DNA from: Streptomyces sp. NBC_00285
GTDB lineage: Bacteria > Actinomycetota > Actinomycetes > Streptomycetales > Streptomycetaceae
DNA length: 64,000 nt
Direction: 5' to 3'
Assembly: GCF_036174265.1 (NCBI RefSeq)
Contig: NZ_CP108055.1
Location: 10,106,001 to 10,170,000, forward strand
Shown piece by piece: positions 46,942 through 55,175 of the stretch. Below the pieces are notes generated by a model, which saw nothing but the letters and a program-made list of their open reading frames with translations, was not told the DNA's origin and did not search any database. How positions within the stretch are numbered: position 1 is the stretch's first letter; each line of letters opens with the position of its first letter. The translations under genes and the position numbers were made by a program.

Positions 46942-47329
46942 GAACGCGATCGTGTCGGCGCTCGGGCTTGCTGTCCAGCGCCCCGTCGGTCCCGCTCCCG
47001 CCTGTACCTGAAGAACCACTTACCGGGGTGCGGCATTCATGATCGGGTTCCGGCATTGAAGGGGCCGTCCCGGTCAGGGACGAACTGCACGGCTTCCTCG
47101 CGAGAAGGGCGCCTTGGCGAGGCGATCACGCGGGAGTTCCGTGCTGCAGCGTCGGCCAGGGCAATCGCCCGGGCCGTTGGGTGAACCGCCGCCCCGCCCG
47201 TGCCGGTCGGCACCAAGACGTTGCCCAGCAGGTGGCTGCGTTGCACCGTGGGCAGGGTCCGGCGAAGGCGGACGAGACGTCGGTCAGTCGGTCGGCCGCT
47301 GCCCGTAGGCAGAGGCGCCAGACCCGCCC

Positions 47330-47974
47330 TCACTGTCAGTCGAGGGGATCGCCTACCAGGTCCTGCGGATCGCCATGGTGGCCGCCATCGAATCAGCACC
47401 CGGTCTTGATCCAGACCGGGCGAACTTCACCACCGCCCTGGAGACCGCCCGGAACCTCCTGATCACCGGCCGCGGTGTCGTCCCGACCTCGGACGATATC
47501 GACCTGGTCGGCGACATCGACTGAGCAGTCCTGGCCGATCTGCTCCCGCCCCGGCGACTGCGCACCAACATCCGCAAGGTCAAGTGCCCGATCTCCCGCT
47601 ACCCTGCCCGCCCCACCGACGCCAGGCCGCTGACCAGCCAGGTCATCACCGACATTGCCATCACGCTCTACGCGGCGCACGACATCCCGCCGCAGCCTCC
47701 GATCCGCCATCGCCGTTCCTGGAGCCAGGGCGACCACCCACCGACATCCACCCCGCCTCAGGCATCAGCGACCTCCGGCCGCCAGCACCGCGTGCTCACC
47801 ATCCTCGCCACCGAGCCCGACCGGGCCTGGCACGGCCGGGAGCTCGCACGCATGCTGGACATCACCAGCCTGAACAGCTTCTGCGTGCAACTGTCCCCAT
47901 GGGCAAGCGCTGGCATCATCCGCAAGACGGGACGCCCGCAGTACACCCTCACAGACCTCGCTCCATGCCCTTGA
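47330..47974 (+). pseudogene. IS4-like transposase C-terminal part with premature TGA
   Basis: The frame reads EGIAYQVLRIAMVAAIESAP and ALETARNLLITGRGVVPTSD, then meets TGA at 47522-47524. It continues in the same frame with AVLADLLPPRRLRTNIRKVK, a winged-helix-like REL-ARMLDITSLNSFCVQLSPW section and a stop at 47972-47974. The first half is the C-terminus of an IS4-type transposase of actinobacteria. A single C-to-T change would explain the stop. The front is missing; the 290 bases before it hold no recognisable gene. Confidence 0.6.
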
Positions 47975-47997
47975 CCAGGGCAGAAACGGCTTAACTT

Positions 47998-48165
47998 CGC
48001 GGCATCGGGTGCGGAGGCGGCCACAGGCTCGGCGGGTGGTGACACAGCGTGTGCGTAGCCGCTGGTTCGTTGCGTTGCGGAAGCCGAAGGGAGCGCGGGC
48101 GACGAGTTTGATCACGCGGTTGATGCCCTCGCTTTTGGCGTTGCTATGTCCTGAATTGGTGGGTG
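47998..48165 (-). pseudogene. ISL3-family transposase C-terminal fragment
   Basis: Reading leftward the frame gives TNSGHSNAKSEGINRVIKLV and ARAPFGFRNATNQRLRTRC, the conserved end of ISL3-type transposases (SNAKSEGINRVIK block). No catalytic region remains. A second ISL3 fragment on the other strand lies at 49573, so both may derive from one inverted or multiply broken element. Confidence 0.7.
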
Positions 48166-48321
48166 GAACAAGCCCCGGGCGGCGGGCCGGGGCGGAGGGT
48201 GCGCGCGTGGTGACGATATGCTTACACGCTGGCCCGGAATCCAGGCGTGTCCTCATCGAGGGGTGCCGGACGTCGGAAAGGAACCGGCCGGGTCGAGTGC
48301 GGGACCAGGGGAGGCGATGGG

Positions 48322-49275
48322 ATGCGGCAGGCAGGGGTGCTCGATGTCGGGTGCCACAGTGCTCTGCTGACGGTGGTACAGCGGCGTCCGGGTGCGGTGC
48401 TGGAGCCGGTCTTCTCCCGCAAGGTCCGGCTGAGCCTGCACGAGACCCTCGACCGCAAGGGCCGTCTGGACAAGGCCGGCATGAAGAGTGTCGAGCGGGC
48501 GGTGGCCGAGGCCGTCGCCGCCGATCCGCGTCCGCGTGGACCGGAGGTTTTCGCGTTCGCGACCTCCGTCATCCGGGACGCACCCAACCGCGACGAGGTC
48601 ATCGCGCGCGTGGCCCGCGCCACCGGCACCCGCCTGCGCGTGCTGCCCGGCGAAGAGGAAGCGCGGCTGGCCTATGTGGCCGCCCGCCAGTGGGCGGGTC
48701 CGACGGCCGGGCAGTTGCTAGTCCTGGACATCGGCGGTGGCACCGTGGAGATCGCCTCCGGCACCGGGGACCAGCCCCGCGTCGTGCACTCGCTGCCGCT
48801 GGGCGCCCGCAGGATCACCCGTGACTGGCTTCCCGGCAGCACAGTGCCGTCCCGACGATCCCTGGCAGAGATCCTTCAGCACCTCCGCCGGTCCCTCGAC
48901 GACGTCCCCGACCTGCCGCAAGCGGAGCCGGGAGTGCGGGTGCTGGCCTGTTCCAAGACTTTCGAGCAACTTGCCCGGCTTGCCGCTGCCCTGAGCAGGA
49001 CACCCCGCACACGACGGCGGCTGACCCTGCCCCGACTGCACACGGCAGTCTCCTTGCTGGCCGACGCGGCACCGTCCCGCCGGGCCAAGCTGCCGGGTAT
49101 TTCCCGGCATCGTGCCGAGCAGTCCCTGGCCGGAGCCCTGATCGCCCAGGCACTCATGGAAGCCTGCGGAGCCAGGAGCGTCGAGATCTGCCCCTGGTCC
49201 ACCAGAGAAGGGCTCCTGCTCGAACACCTCGGCGTGGCACCCACCCCGGTCGGCCGCCCCCGCCGCGTCGGCTGA
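48322..49275 (+). CDS. Ppx/GppA-family phosphatase
   Basis: The 317-residue protein has the ASKHA phosphatase layout: N-terminal phosphate-1 loop VLDVGCHSALLTVV (residues 6-19, degenerate from the usual DxGSNS), FATSVIRDAPNRDEV, GEEEARLAY and phosphate-2 loop VLDIGGGTVEIA near 134-145. Members hydrolyse exopolyphosphate or pppGpp. ATG at 48322 with GAGG upstream; the frame extends upstream to 48247 without a ribosome site. It sits between transposase remnants and has no operon partners. Confidence 0.88.
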   Translation: MRQAGVLDVGCHSALLTVVQRRPGAVLEPVFSRKVRLSLHETLDRKGRLDKAGMKSVERAVAEAVAADPRPRGPEVFAFATSVIRDAPNRDEVIARVARATGTRLRVLPGEEEARLAYVAARQWAGPTAGQLLVLDIGGGTVEIASGTGDQPRVVHSLPLGARRITRDWLPGSTVPSRRSLAEILQHLRRSLDDVPDLPQAEPGVRVLACSKTFEQLARLAAALSRTPRTRRRLTLPRLHTAVSLLADAAPSRRAKLPGISRHRAEQSLAGALIAQALMEACGARSVEICPWSTREGLLLEHLGVAPTPVGRPRRVG

Positions 49276-49373
49276 GCCCGGCGGACCCGGTCTCCCGAAG
49301 ACTTTCCCAAGCGAGGCATCCGCCTCCTGGAGGTCATCCCGGCCGCGACCATGACTCCGGTACAAGGGAAGGT

Positions 49374-49565
49374 GTGCAGCTGACGATCGACATGCAGACC
49401 GACATTTACGAGCAGGCGATCGCGGCCGTGCAGGCCGCCTACGGCCTCAACCCTGCTGCCGTGGCGGGCAGTTGGCCCGATGCCCCGGCCGAGCCCGGAA
49501 GGCCTGAGCAGGGAGGACCTGAGGCAGGGCTGGACGGAGCGGATGCTGTTCGACACCATCGCCAC
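49374..49565 (+). pseudogene. N-terminal fragment of an unknown protein, frameshifted
   Basis: GTG 49374 (AAGGGAAG upstream) opens VQLTIDMQTDIYEQAIAAVQ and AAYGLNPAAVAGSWPDAPAE. The frame then shifts to GLSREDLRQGWTERMLFDTI and ATVVPGA. Coding character ends where ISL3 sequence begins. Family not recognised. Confidence 0.45.
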
Positions 49566-49572
49566 CGTGGTG

Positions 49573-49815
49573 CCTGGTGCCTGCCGGAGCCCCCGACGCC
49601 GTCCAGGTCGCCGACTTGTGGCACCTCTGGCACAACCTTGCCGAGGCCGTGACGTCCCTGGTCAGCAAGCACAGTTCCTGCCTTCGCGAACCGGCCCCCG
49701 CCCCGGACTCGCCCCCTGAAATCCTGCACCCGCCGCGCTCCCACGCGGGCCGGCTGGCCGAGCGGGTCCAGCAGCACCACACCGCCGTGCACGACCTGAT
49801 CGGCCAGTCCACCGG
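49573..49815 (+). pseudogene. ISL3-family transposase middle fragment
   Basis: The frame AGAPDAVQVADLWHLWHNLA followed by EAVTSLVSKHSSCLRE is the conserved DDE-region block of ISL3 transposases (DRWHLWHNL is the usual form). It breaks off near 49815, just before the end of the convergent TetR gene. Confidence 0.7.
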
Positions 49816-49859
49816 TGCTCGGTGGGGCAGGGGAATGGCGTGGAGCGCAAGCACGACGG

Positions 49860-50480
49860 TCAGAGCGTCACGTCCGGCGCGGTCGTGCGGGAGGGGGCGC
49901 TGCGGGTGCTGGTGGCCGTGGCCTCCTGCAGGCCGTGGTCGATGAAGTCGATCATCCAGGTGAAGCTGTCGTCGATGTCGGTGGCGAACTGGAACCCGCC
50001 GGCTGCTTCCAGGGATGCGTATCCGTGCAGGACGGTGCGGAGCATCCGCAGCGCGTGGATCTGCTGGTCGGGGTCGATGTGGTAGCCGTGGAGCATGGCG
50101 GCCCAGGAGTCGACCACCCGGTTGAGGGCGTCGATGAGGGGGTCGTCGGGTCCGGTCGGGCGGGCGGCGTTGGCTGCGGAGTATCGGCCGTGGTGGTCCT
50201 TGACGAACGTCCGCATCGCCTGTGCGCCGCGGGTCAGGGCTTCGGTGCCGGACCGGCCCTGGATGGCGTCGCGGATGGCGTCGGCGCACTGGTTCATGGC
50301 CAGGATGGCGATGCGGTGGGCGAGATCGGTCTGGCCGGTGACGTGTTTGTACAGCGAGGGGGTTTTGACTCCGAGCCGTTCGGCGACCAGGCCCATGCCG
50401 AGCTGGTCGAACCCGACCTCGTCGACCAGGGCAGCGGCAGCTTCGGTGACCGCTGCGGCGGTGAGTCCGGCCCTAGGCAC
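49860..50480 (-). CDS. TetR/AcrR-family regulator
   Basis: The 206-residue protein has an HTH at about 8-55 (LTAAAVTEAAAALVDEVGFD and LVAERLGVKTPSLYKHV). A WHG-type C-terminal domain follows, with RTFVKDHHGRYSAA and MLHGYHID. It overlaps the 3' end of the hydrolase gene by 8 bases and so forms an operon with it. It probably represses that operon through the ATTAGC repeats at 51329-51363. Ligand unknown. Confidence 0.9.
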   Translation of the reverse strand: MPRAGLTAAAVTEAAAALVDEVGFDQLGMGLVAERLGVKTPSLYKHVTGQTDLAHRIAILAMNQCADAIRDAIQGRSGTEALTRGAQAMRTFVKDHHGRYSAANAARPTGPDDPLIDALNRVVDSWAAMLHGYHIDPDQQIHALRMLRTVLHGYASLEAAGGFQFATDIDDSFTWMIDFIDHGLQEATATSTRSAPSRTTAPDVTL

Positions 50481-51309
50481 GGCCGGCCGCCTTGGCCAGG
50501 AACGGCAGGGCCAGCGCGAGGACCTGGTCGGGAGTCTGGGCGTGCGGGTAGTGGCCGGCGCCGTCGATCACGGCCAGCTCGCCGAGGCCGGCGGGCAGGT
50601 CGGCGATGATCTTCTCCCCTTCGGCGCGGGGGTCGGCCCAGTCGGGGTCCAGGCTGCCTTCGACGATCAGGACCGGGCAGGTGACGTGGGCGAGCTGGGT
50701 GCCGGCGTCGGTGGGCTTGGACTTGCACATGGCCTGCAGGGCCTTCATCCGGCCGGGCTCACTCAGCGTGGCCTCTATGCGGGCCAGTTCGCTGGTCCAG
50801 TCGGCGGGCTTGGCCGGGTAGGCCACGTCGAGGTACTTCTTCCAGTCCGCCAGGCGTCCCAGGACGATGAACATTGCCAGCCGCGTGTACCCGGTCCGGA
50901 AGCGCTTGACCCGGATCAGCCCGCCCAGGTCGACCGGCTGCGCACGGGTGAACGGAGCCAGCTCGATCACTCCGCTGATCACGTCGGGCGCAGTGGCGGC
51001 CGCGATGGTCGCGGCGCCGCCGCTGATCGACTGCCCGATGATCACGGCCGGGCCGCCGAGGTGACGCACGACGGCGACCAGATCTCCGGCGATGTCGGTG
51101 CGGCTGTAACCGTCCCAGCCGAGGCTGGACTCACCGCACCCGCGGATGTCGACGTTCGCGACCCGGTAACCGGCGGCCACCAGGCCGGGAACGAGGAAGC
51201 GGTAGGAGTGCCGGCTGTCGCCGATACCGTGCGCCAGCACGACCAGAGGACCTTCCCCGGTCACGTCGAAGGCGATGGTGTCCTTGCCGATCCTCAGGTG
51301 CTCGGTCAT
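50473..51309 (-). CDS. Alpha/beta hydrolase
   Basis: The 278-residue alpha/beta hydrolase fold protein has oxyanion motif LAHGIGDSRHS and nucleophile S94 in GQSISGG. The acid aspartate is in VEGSLDPDWAD and the catalytic histidine in DGAGHYPHAQ. ATG at 51309 has GGAGG 5 bases upstream, preferred over the ATG at 51339 that has no site. First gene of a two-gene operon with the TetR regulator. Substrate unknown; esterase, epoxide-hydrolase or haloperoxidase-like roles are all possible. Confidence 0.9.
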   Translation of the reverse strand: MTEHLRIGKDTIAFDVTGEGPLVVLAHGIGDSRHSYRFLVPGLVAAGYRVANVDIRGCGESSLGWDGYSRTDIAGDLVAVVRHLGGPAVIIGQSISGGAATIAAATAPDVISGVIELAPFTRAQPVDLGGLIRVKRFRTGYTRLAMFIVLGRLADWKKYLDVAYPAKPADWTSELARIEATLSEPGRMKALQAMCKSKPTDAGTQLAHVTCPVLIVEGSLDPDWADPRAEGEKIIADLPAGLGELAVIDGAGHYPHAQTPDQVLALALPFLAKAAGRA

Positions 51310-51328
51310 GCCGTCCTCCATCAAAATG

Positions 51329-51363
51329 GCTAATTTCATTAGCTATAGACTAGCCACATTAGC
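51329..51363. promoter_or_regulatory. ATTAGC repeats, TetR operator candidate
   Basis: GCTAAT (51329-51334) and ATTAGC (51338-51343) form a short inverted repeat with a 3-base spacer. A further ATTAGC follows at 51358-51363. This AT-rich site lies 20-54 bases upstream of the hydrolase start and would control the hydrolase-TetR operon. Confidence 0.5.
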
Positions 51364-51539
51364 TATGAGGGTCAACGCCTCACCCAGCCGCGCTCGATCG
51401 GGGGCCGAGCCCGGAGCGATGGGCTGCCGCACGGCGTAGTGCTGGTTTCCGCGAGAACTACTGGGACCCTCATCACCGCAACGTTCCAGGTCGGAGTGCC
51501 CACGCACCTCACATTCCTACAGCCCGTGCTGCTCAGGAC

Positions 51540-51740
51540 ATGATCGGGTCGCTCTGGCTGCGGTGCGGGTGCGCGGCGTGGATGTACTTCATGGCGGTGC
51601 GGAGAGAGACCGAAGAGGTGGATGAGGTGGAGGGGGTCGTCAGTGTGCTGGGCCTCGTTGAGGATGCGGTCCACACGCAGGCGGCCCGCCTGGTGGCCGT
51701 GGGCGCGCAGGGGCTTGTTGATCGCCTGGATCGCCACCGG
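51540..51740 (-). pseudogene. XerD-like recombinase C-terminal remnant, frameshifted
   Basis: Leftward, the frame gives AINKPLRAHGHQAGRLRVDR and ILNEAQHTDDPLHLIHLFGL, then a shifted frame gives TAMKYIHAAHPHRSQSDPIM. This is the typical C-terminus of actinobacterial XerD-like tyrosine recombinases (TAMRYVYAAHP block). It adjoins the second recombinase fragment at 51760. Confidence 0.6.
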
Positions 51741-51759
51741 GGGCTGGGTGTCGTCGGTG

Positions 51760-51945
51760 GACCTTGGAGTGCGGGGCCCATCCGCCCTGCTTGGCGATGG
51801 CGATCTGGTCGTGACCCTTGAGCCGCGCGGACGTCGCGAGCCCGCGGTGCGGGGAGTGTCCGGTGAACCGGATCTCGATTGCGGCGCGTTCGCCGGCGCG
51901 GGTGACGATGTCGCCGATGGACTTGGGCTGCAGCCCGCTCTCCAT
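51760..51945 (-). pseudogene. Tyrosine recombinase gene, 3' part beyond the IS605 insertion
   Basis: The frame reads MESGLQPKSIGDIVTRAGER and IRFTGHSPHRGLATSARLKG, then HDQIAIAKQGGWAPHSK, with the conserved HxxR (GHSPHRG) and the block before the catalytic tyrosine. The 5' part of the same gene is at 53785-54010. Removing 51946-53784 joins the two in one frame. The catalytic tyrosine region is decayed. Confidence 0.75.
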
Positions 51946-52052
51946 CGCTTGTTCTTCGCAGGGGATCCCGGCCTTCAGGCCGGGCGGGAATGCGATCCTC
52001 GGCCCGGAGGCGCGTAGCGCCGGAGATCCCTGCTCCTCGGGGTGGCGGTCAG

Positions 52053-52481
52053 TCAGGCTGGGCGTTTCTGGTTCTCGATGTAGTCCTTGACGATGCTCAG
52101 GGGTGCGCCGCCGCAGGACCCCGCAAAGTAGGACGGGGACCAGAACACGGATCCGGTGCCGATCTGGTTGATCCGGCCGGTGTACTCCGCGCGCAGATAT
52201 CGGGAGCTGACGCCCTTGAGGGAGTTGACGAGCTTGGACAGGGCGATTTTCGGCGGGTAGTGCACGAGCAGGTGGACGTGATCGCCTTCGCCGTTGAACT
52301 CCCGGAGTTTCGCGCCGAAGCTCTCGCACACGTCCCGCATGATCGCTTCGCAGCGCGTCAGCATGTCGTCGTTGAAGATCTCACGCCGGTATTTAGTGAC
52401 GAACACCAAGTGGGCGTGAAGGTTGAAAACGACATGATTTCCTCGTCTGACATCAGGATCTGGTTCCCAGCGCGGTGACAT
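52053..52481 (-). CDS. tnpA: IS200/IS605-family transposase TnpA
   Basis: The 142-residue HUH/Y1 transposase has the HxH metal motif at H68/H70 (DHVHLLVHYPPK) and catalytic tyrosine Y134 in VKDYIENQ. It cuts and rejoins single-stranded DNA at the hairpin-marked ends. ATG at 52481. It diverges from tnpB with a 52-base gap. All key residues are present and the frame is intact, so it may be active. A truncated copy lies at 39946. Confidence 0.95.
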   Translation of the reverse strand: MSPRWEPDPDVRRGNHVVFNLHAHLVFVTKYRREIFNDDMLTRCEAIMRDVCESFGAKLREFNGEGDHVHLLVHYPPKIALSKLVNSLKGVSSRYLRAEYTGRINQIGTGSVFWSPSYFAGSCGGAPLSIVKDYIENQKRPA

Positions 52482-52533
52482 ACACCAAGTGTAGTAGGAT
52501 CAAGCGAACTCGACCGGAAGGGGGTGGGCCGAG

Positions 52534-53748
52534 ATGATCCGTGCGTACAAGTTCCTCCTGCGGCCCACCGTCCGTCAGGCGCAGGCACTGTCCGAGATGC
52601 TGCGGGATCACTGCTCCCTTTATAACGGGGCCTTGCAGGAGCGGCGTGACGCCTGGCGGCATCCGTCGAAGACAACCGTCAGGTACGGGATGCAGTCCGC
52701 GCAGCTCAAGGAGATCCGGGCGTTCGACCCGGAGTGTCAGGGCCGCTGGTCGTTCAGTTCGCAGCAGGCAACCCTGCGCCGTCTCGACAAGGCGTTCGCC
52801 GCGTTCTTCCGCCGGGTCACCTCCGGTGGCACCCCGGGATATCCGCGTTTTCGCGGGGTGAACTGGTTCGATACGGTGGACTTCCCCAAGGACGGGGACG
52901 GCTGCCGGTGGGATTCCGCCCCGCACGACCGGGTCACCCGGGTCCGCTTCCAGGGCGTCGGGCATGTGAAGGTCAACCAGCACCGTGCCGTGGCCGGCAA
53001 GGTCAAGACCGTCTCGGTCAAGCGCGAGGGCCGTCGCTGGTTCGTCGTACTGGCCGCCGAACAGGACCAGCCGCAGCCGCTGCCCGCGACCGGCTCCGTG
53101 GTCGGCATCGACCTGGGCATCGCGAACTTCCTCGCCGACTCCAACGGCGCTTTCGTGCCCAACCCGCGCCACGGCCGCCGCGCGGCCGAAAAGCTCGAAG
53201 CCGCGCAGCAGGCCCTGTCCCGGTTCCCGCGCCGCAAGGCCTCAGACCGCACCGCAGGCCACCGGCGCGCGGTGGACAAGGTTGCCCAGCTCCACGCCAA
53301 GGTACGGCGTCAGAGGCTCGACCACGCCCACAAGACCGCGCTCGGTCTGGTCCGCGCACACGATGTGATCGCGCACGAAGACCTCACGATCCGCAACATG
53401 ACCAAGGTCCCCGCACCCAGGCCCGACCCTGACCGGCCGGGTACCTTCCTGCCCAACGGGGCCGCCGCCAAAGCCGGGCTCAACAAGTCGATCGCCGATG
53501 CCGGATGGGGGGTGTTCCTGACGATCCTGCACGCCAAGGCTGAAAGCGCCGGACGGGAAGTGATCGCCGTGGACCCCCGCAACACCTCCCGCACCTGCCC
53601 CGAATGCGGGCACACCGCGAAGGAGAATCGGCCCACACAGGAAAAGTTCCACTGCGTCTCGTGCGGCCACCACGCCCACGCCGACACCGTGGCAGCCACC
53701 AACGTATTACGGGCCGGGCTGGTCCGTCGCAACGCCAACCCGGCGTAA
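52534..53748 (+). CDS. tnpB: RNA-guided nuclease TnpB
   Basis: The 404-residue protein has an N-terminal HTH_OrfB region (MIRAYKFLLRPTVRQAQALS), a beta-barrel segment and a RuvC-like domain. The three acidic residues are present: D193 (VVGIDLGIANF), E282 (AHEDLTIRNM) and D384 (HAHADTVAATNVLRAG). A zinc ribbon CPECG..CVSCG lies between the last two. All residues needed for cleavage are intact. TnpB proteins cut DNA next to a short motif using RNA derived from the element's right end. ATG at 52534 with GAAGGGGG upstream. Confidence 0.95.
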   Translation: MIRAYKFLLRPTVRQAQALSEMLRDHCSLYNGALQERRDAWRHPSKTTVRYGMQSAQLKEIRAFDPECQGRWSFSSQQATLRRLDKAFAAFFRRVTSGGTPGYPRFRGVNWFDTVDFPKDGDGCRWDSAPHDRVTRVRFQGVGHVKVNQHRAVAGKVKTVSVKREGRRWFVVLAAEQDQPQPLPATGSVVGIDLGIANFLADSNGAFVPNPRHGRRAAEKLEAAQQALSRFPRRKASDRTAGHRRAVDKVAQLHAKVRRQRLDHAHKTALGLVRAHDVIAHEDLTIRNMTKVPAPRPDPDRPGTFLPNGAAAKAGLNKSIADAGWGVFLTILHAKAESAGREVIAVDPRNTSRTCPECGHTAKENRPTQEKFHCVSCGHHAHADTVAATNVLRAGLVRRNANPA

Positions 53749-53784
53749 CGAGAAGCCCCCGGCTTCAGCCGGGGGAGGAGTCAC
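53590..53784 (+). ncRNA. Candidate omega RNA (reRNA) at the tnpB 3' end
   Basis: TnpB guide RNAs are known to span the tnpB 3' end and the right end of the element, ending at its boundary so that the adjoining host sequence becomes the guide. Here the right-end hairpin (53756-53775) and the boundary at 53784 fit that layout. The guide would begin GACGGTGTGCCC at 53785. The 5' limit is a guess; no structure prediction was run. Confidence 0.45.
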
Positions 53785-54010
53785 GACGGTGTGCCCGTGG
53801 TTGTGGAGGCGGCGCCAGGCGTAGCGGTCCGGGTGGGTGAGACCGGCGGCGTTCTTCCATGCGGTCCACGCGCGGACGGGGCAGATGGAGGGGCGGCTGT
53901 TGTAGGGGACGGGCACGATGCGGGGGCGGACTGTGGGGGCGCGCAGGTCGGCGGTGAGTCCGTCGGGGGTGTTGGCGTAGTCGCGGACGCGGTTGAAGGC
54001 GCCCTGGTTC
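53785..54010 (-). pseudogene. Tyrosine recombinase gene, part before the IS605 insertion
   Basis: Leftward, the frame reads FNRVRDYANTPDGLTADLRA, then VPYNSRPSICPVRAWTAWKN and AAGLTHPDRYAWRRLHNHGH to the element boundary. CPVRAW is the usual core-domain motif of these integrases. It joins in frame (HGHTV-MESGL) with the fragment at 51760-51945. Further upstream homology fades. Confidence 0.7.
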
Positions 54011-54350
54011 TGCCCGCCTTGGCGACGGCTGTCCTGTGTGCCTGGATGTTGCTCTTGCTGGCGTTTCTTGCTTCGGGTCCCGTTGGTGATGGTGTTCGCG
54101 GTGATCGGTGGGAGAGGGTGGGGCGACCTGGGGGGGGCGGGGCGGTCTGTGCACTCGTTTGGGCTAGGTGTTCTGTGGGTGTTGCGGGGGTTGAGTGGTG
54201 GGTTCGTCGTGGTTGGTTGCGTGGTTGCCGGGGGATTTTTCGGGGCGCGTGGCGCATGGCGGTGTGTCGGGTGTGTCTGGTGTGAGCGGACGGGTCCTGT
54301 CGATTTGGCGTATCTGTGGGGGAGGTGGGTCGGTCTGTTGAGGAGGCGTT
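54011..54350. other. Gene-free, G/T-skewed stretch upstream of the L,D-transpeptidase
   Basis: The plus strand is unusually rich in G and T, with many GTGGG, GGTTG and TGGGTT runs, and correspondingly C/A-rich on the other strand. Open frames through it have repetitive Pro/Thr/His content and are not credible genes. It probably contains the transpeptidase promoter near its right end. Confidence 0.4.
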
Positions 54351-55175
54351 GTGGCGAGTGGGCGAGTGGCGATGTCGGTGGTGGTCGTGGGGTTGTTCCT
54401 GGAGGCACTGGTGCCGAGGGGAGTCGCCATGGCCGACGCGCCCACTTCTGCCCTCGCATCCGTGGCGTGCACTGCCGGCACCGGTCCCTATCAGCAGGAG
54501 CTGGAGGAGTATCTGAAGCTGCCCGCGGACGGGCAGCAGGCGTCCGGCGACTGTGAGGCGATCCGCGCCTTCCAGAGCCGCAACGCAGTGTGGCCTGCCG
54601 ATGGTTACGCGGGCCTGGTGACCTACCGCACGATGCTCGTGGTTGAGGCCCGCCCCAACCCGAACGCCGCCGGGAAGTGCCCGGTGCGCACCTACCGCGT
54701 CGCCTGTGTCGATCTGACCCGGCAGTTGATGTGGGTTCAGAGGGGGAGCCGGGTGGTGTACGCGCCTGTGCCCGTCCGCTCGGGGCGTGACGGCTATGAG
54801 ACCCGTACCGGCTGGTTCACCGTCTACTGGCGCGACCTCGACCACTACTCCGACCTGTATGACAATGCGCCGATGCCGTACTCCCAGTTCTTCAGCGACG
54901 GCCAGGCCTTCCACGGCACCCCCGGCGACCTGTTCTCCGGCGGCTCCCACGGCTGCGTCAACCTGCGCCTCGACGACGCCCAGCGGCTGTGGAACACCCT
55001 CGCCGAGGACGACGCCGTGTACGTGTGGGGCGTGAAGCCGGGTACGGAACGCAAGGTGCCGCCCCGGCCGACCAAGCCCGAGGACCTGGTCACGCCAGCA
55101 GACGTGCCCCCAGATCCTCACCCGCAAGGGCGCCCGGAAGGACGTACGCCACCGCCGAACCCCGGTGCTCGGTGA
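54351..55175 (+). CDS. Secreted L,D-transpeptidase (YkuD domain)
   Basis: The 274-residue exported protein has a signal peptide (about 1-28) and a peptidoglycan-binding-like helical segment (about 55-95, DCEAIRAFQSRNAVWPADGY). The YkuD catalytic domain has FHGTP and the SHGCVNLRL motif with catalytic C202. It forms 3-3 cross-links or anchors proteins in peptidoglycan. The C-terminal tail is proline-rich. GTG start at 54351 with AGGAGG upstream. Its last 86 bases overlap the end of the convergent peroxidase gene. Confidence 0.9.
   Translation: MASGRVAMSVVVVGLFLEALVPRGVAMADAPTSALASVACTAGTGPYQQELEEYLKLPADGQQASGDCEAIRAFQSRNAVWPADGYAGLVTYRTMLVVEARPNPNAAGKCPVRTYRVACVDLTRQLMWVQRGSRVVYAPVPVRSGRDGYETRTGWFTVYWRDLDHYSDLYDNAPMPYSQFFSDGQAFHGTPGDLFSGGSHGCVNLRLDDAQRLWNTLAEDDAVYVWGVKPGTERKVPPRPTKPEDLVTPADVPPDPHPQGRPEGRTPPPNPGAR

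Larger units (their letters stand above)
51946..53784 (+). mobile_element. Intact IS605-type element with tnpA and tnpB
   Basis: The 1839-bp element carries divergent tnpA (minus) and tnpB (plus). Ends were fixed by two independent comparisons: the left end matches the truncated copy at 39946-40321 up to base 51946, and excision restores the recombinase frame exactly. Each end has a subterminal hairpin with a TTCA tip: left 51967-51984 (stem CCCGGCCT) and right 53756-53775 (stem CCCCCGGCT). No target duplication and no terminal inverted repeats, as expected for single-strand transposition. The flank at the left end is TCCAT in both copies. Confidence 0.85.
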
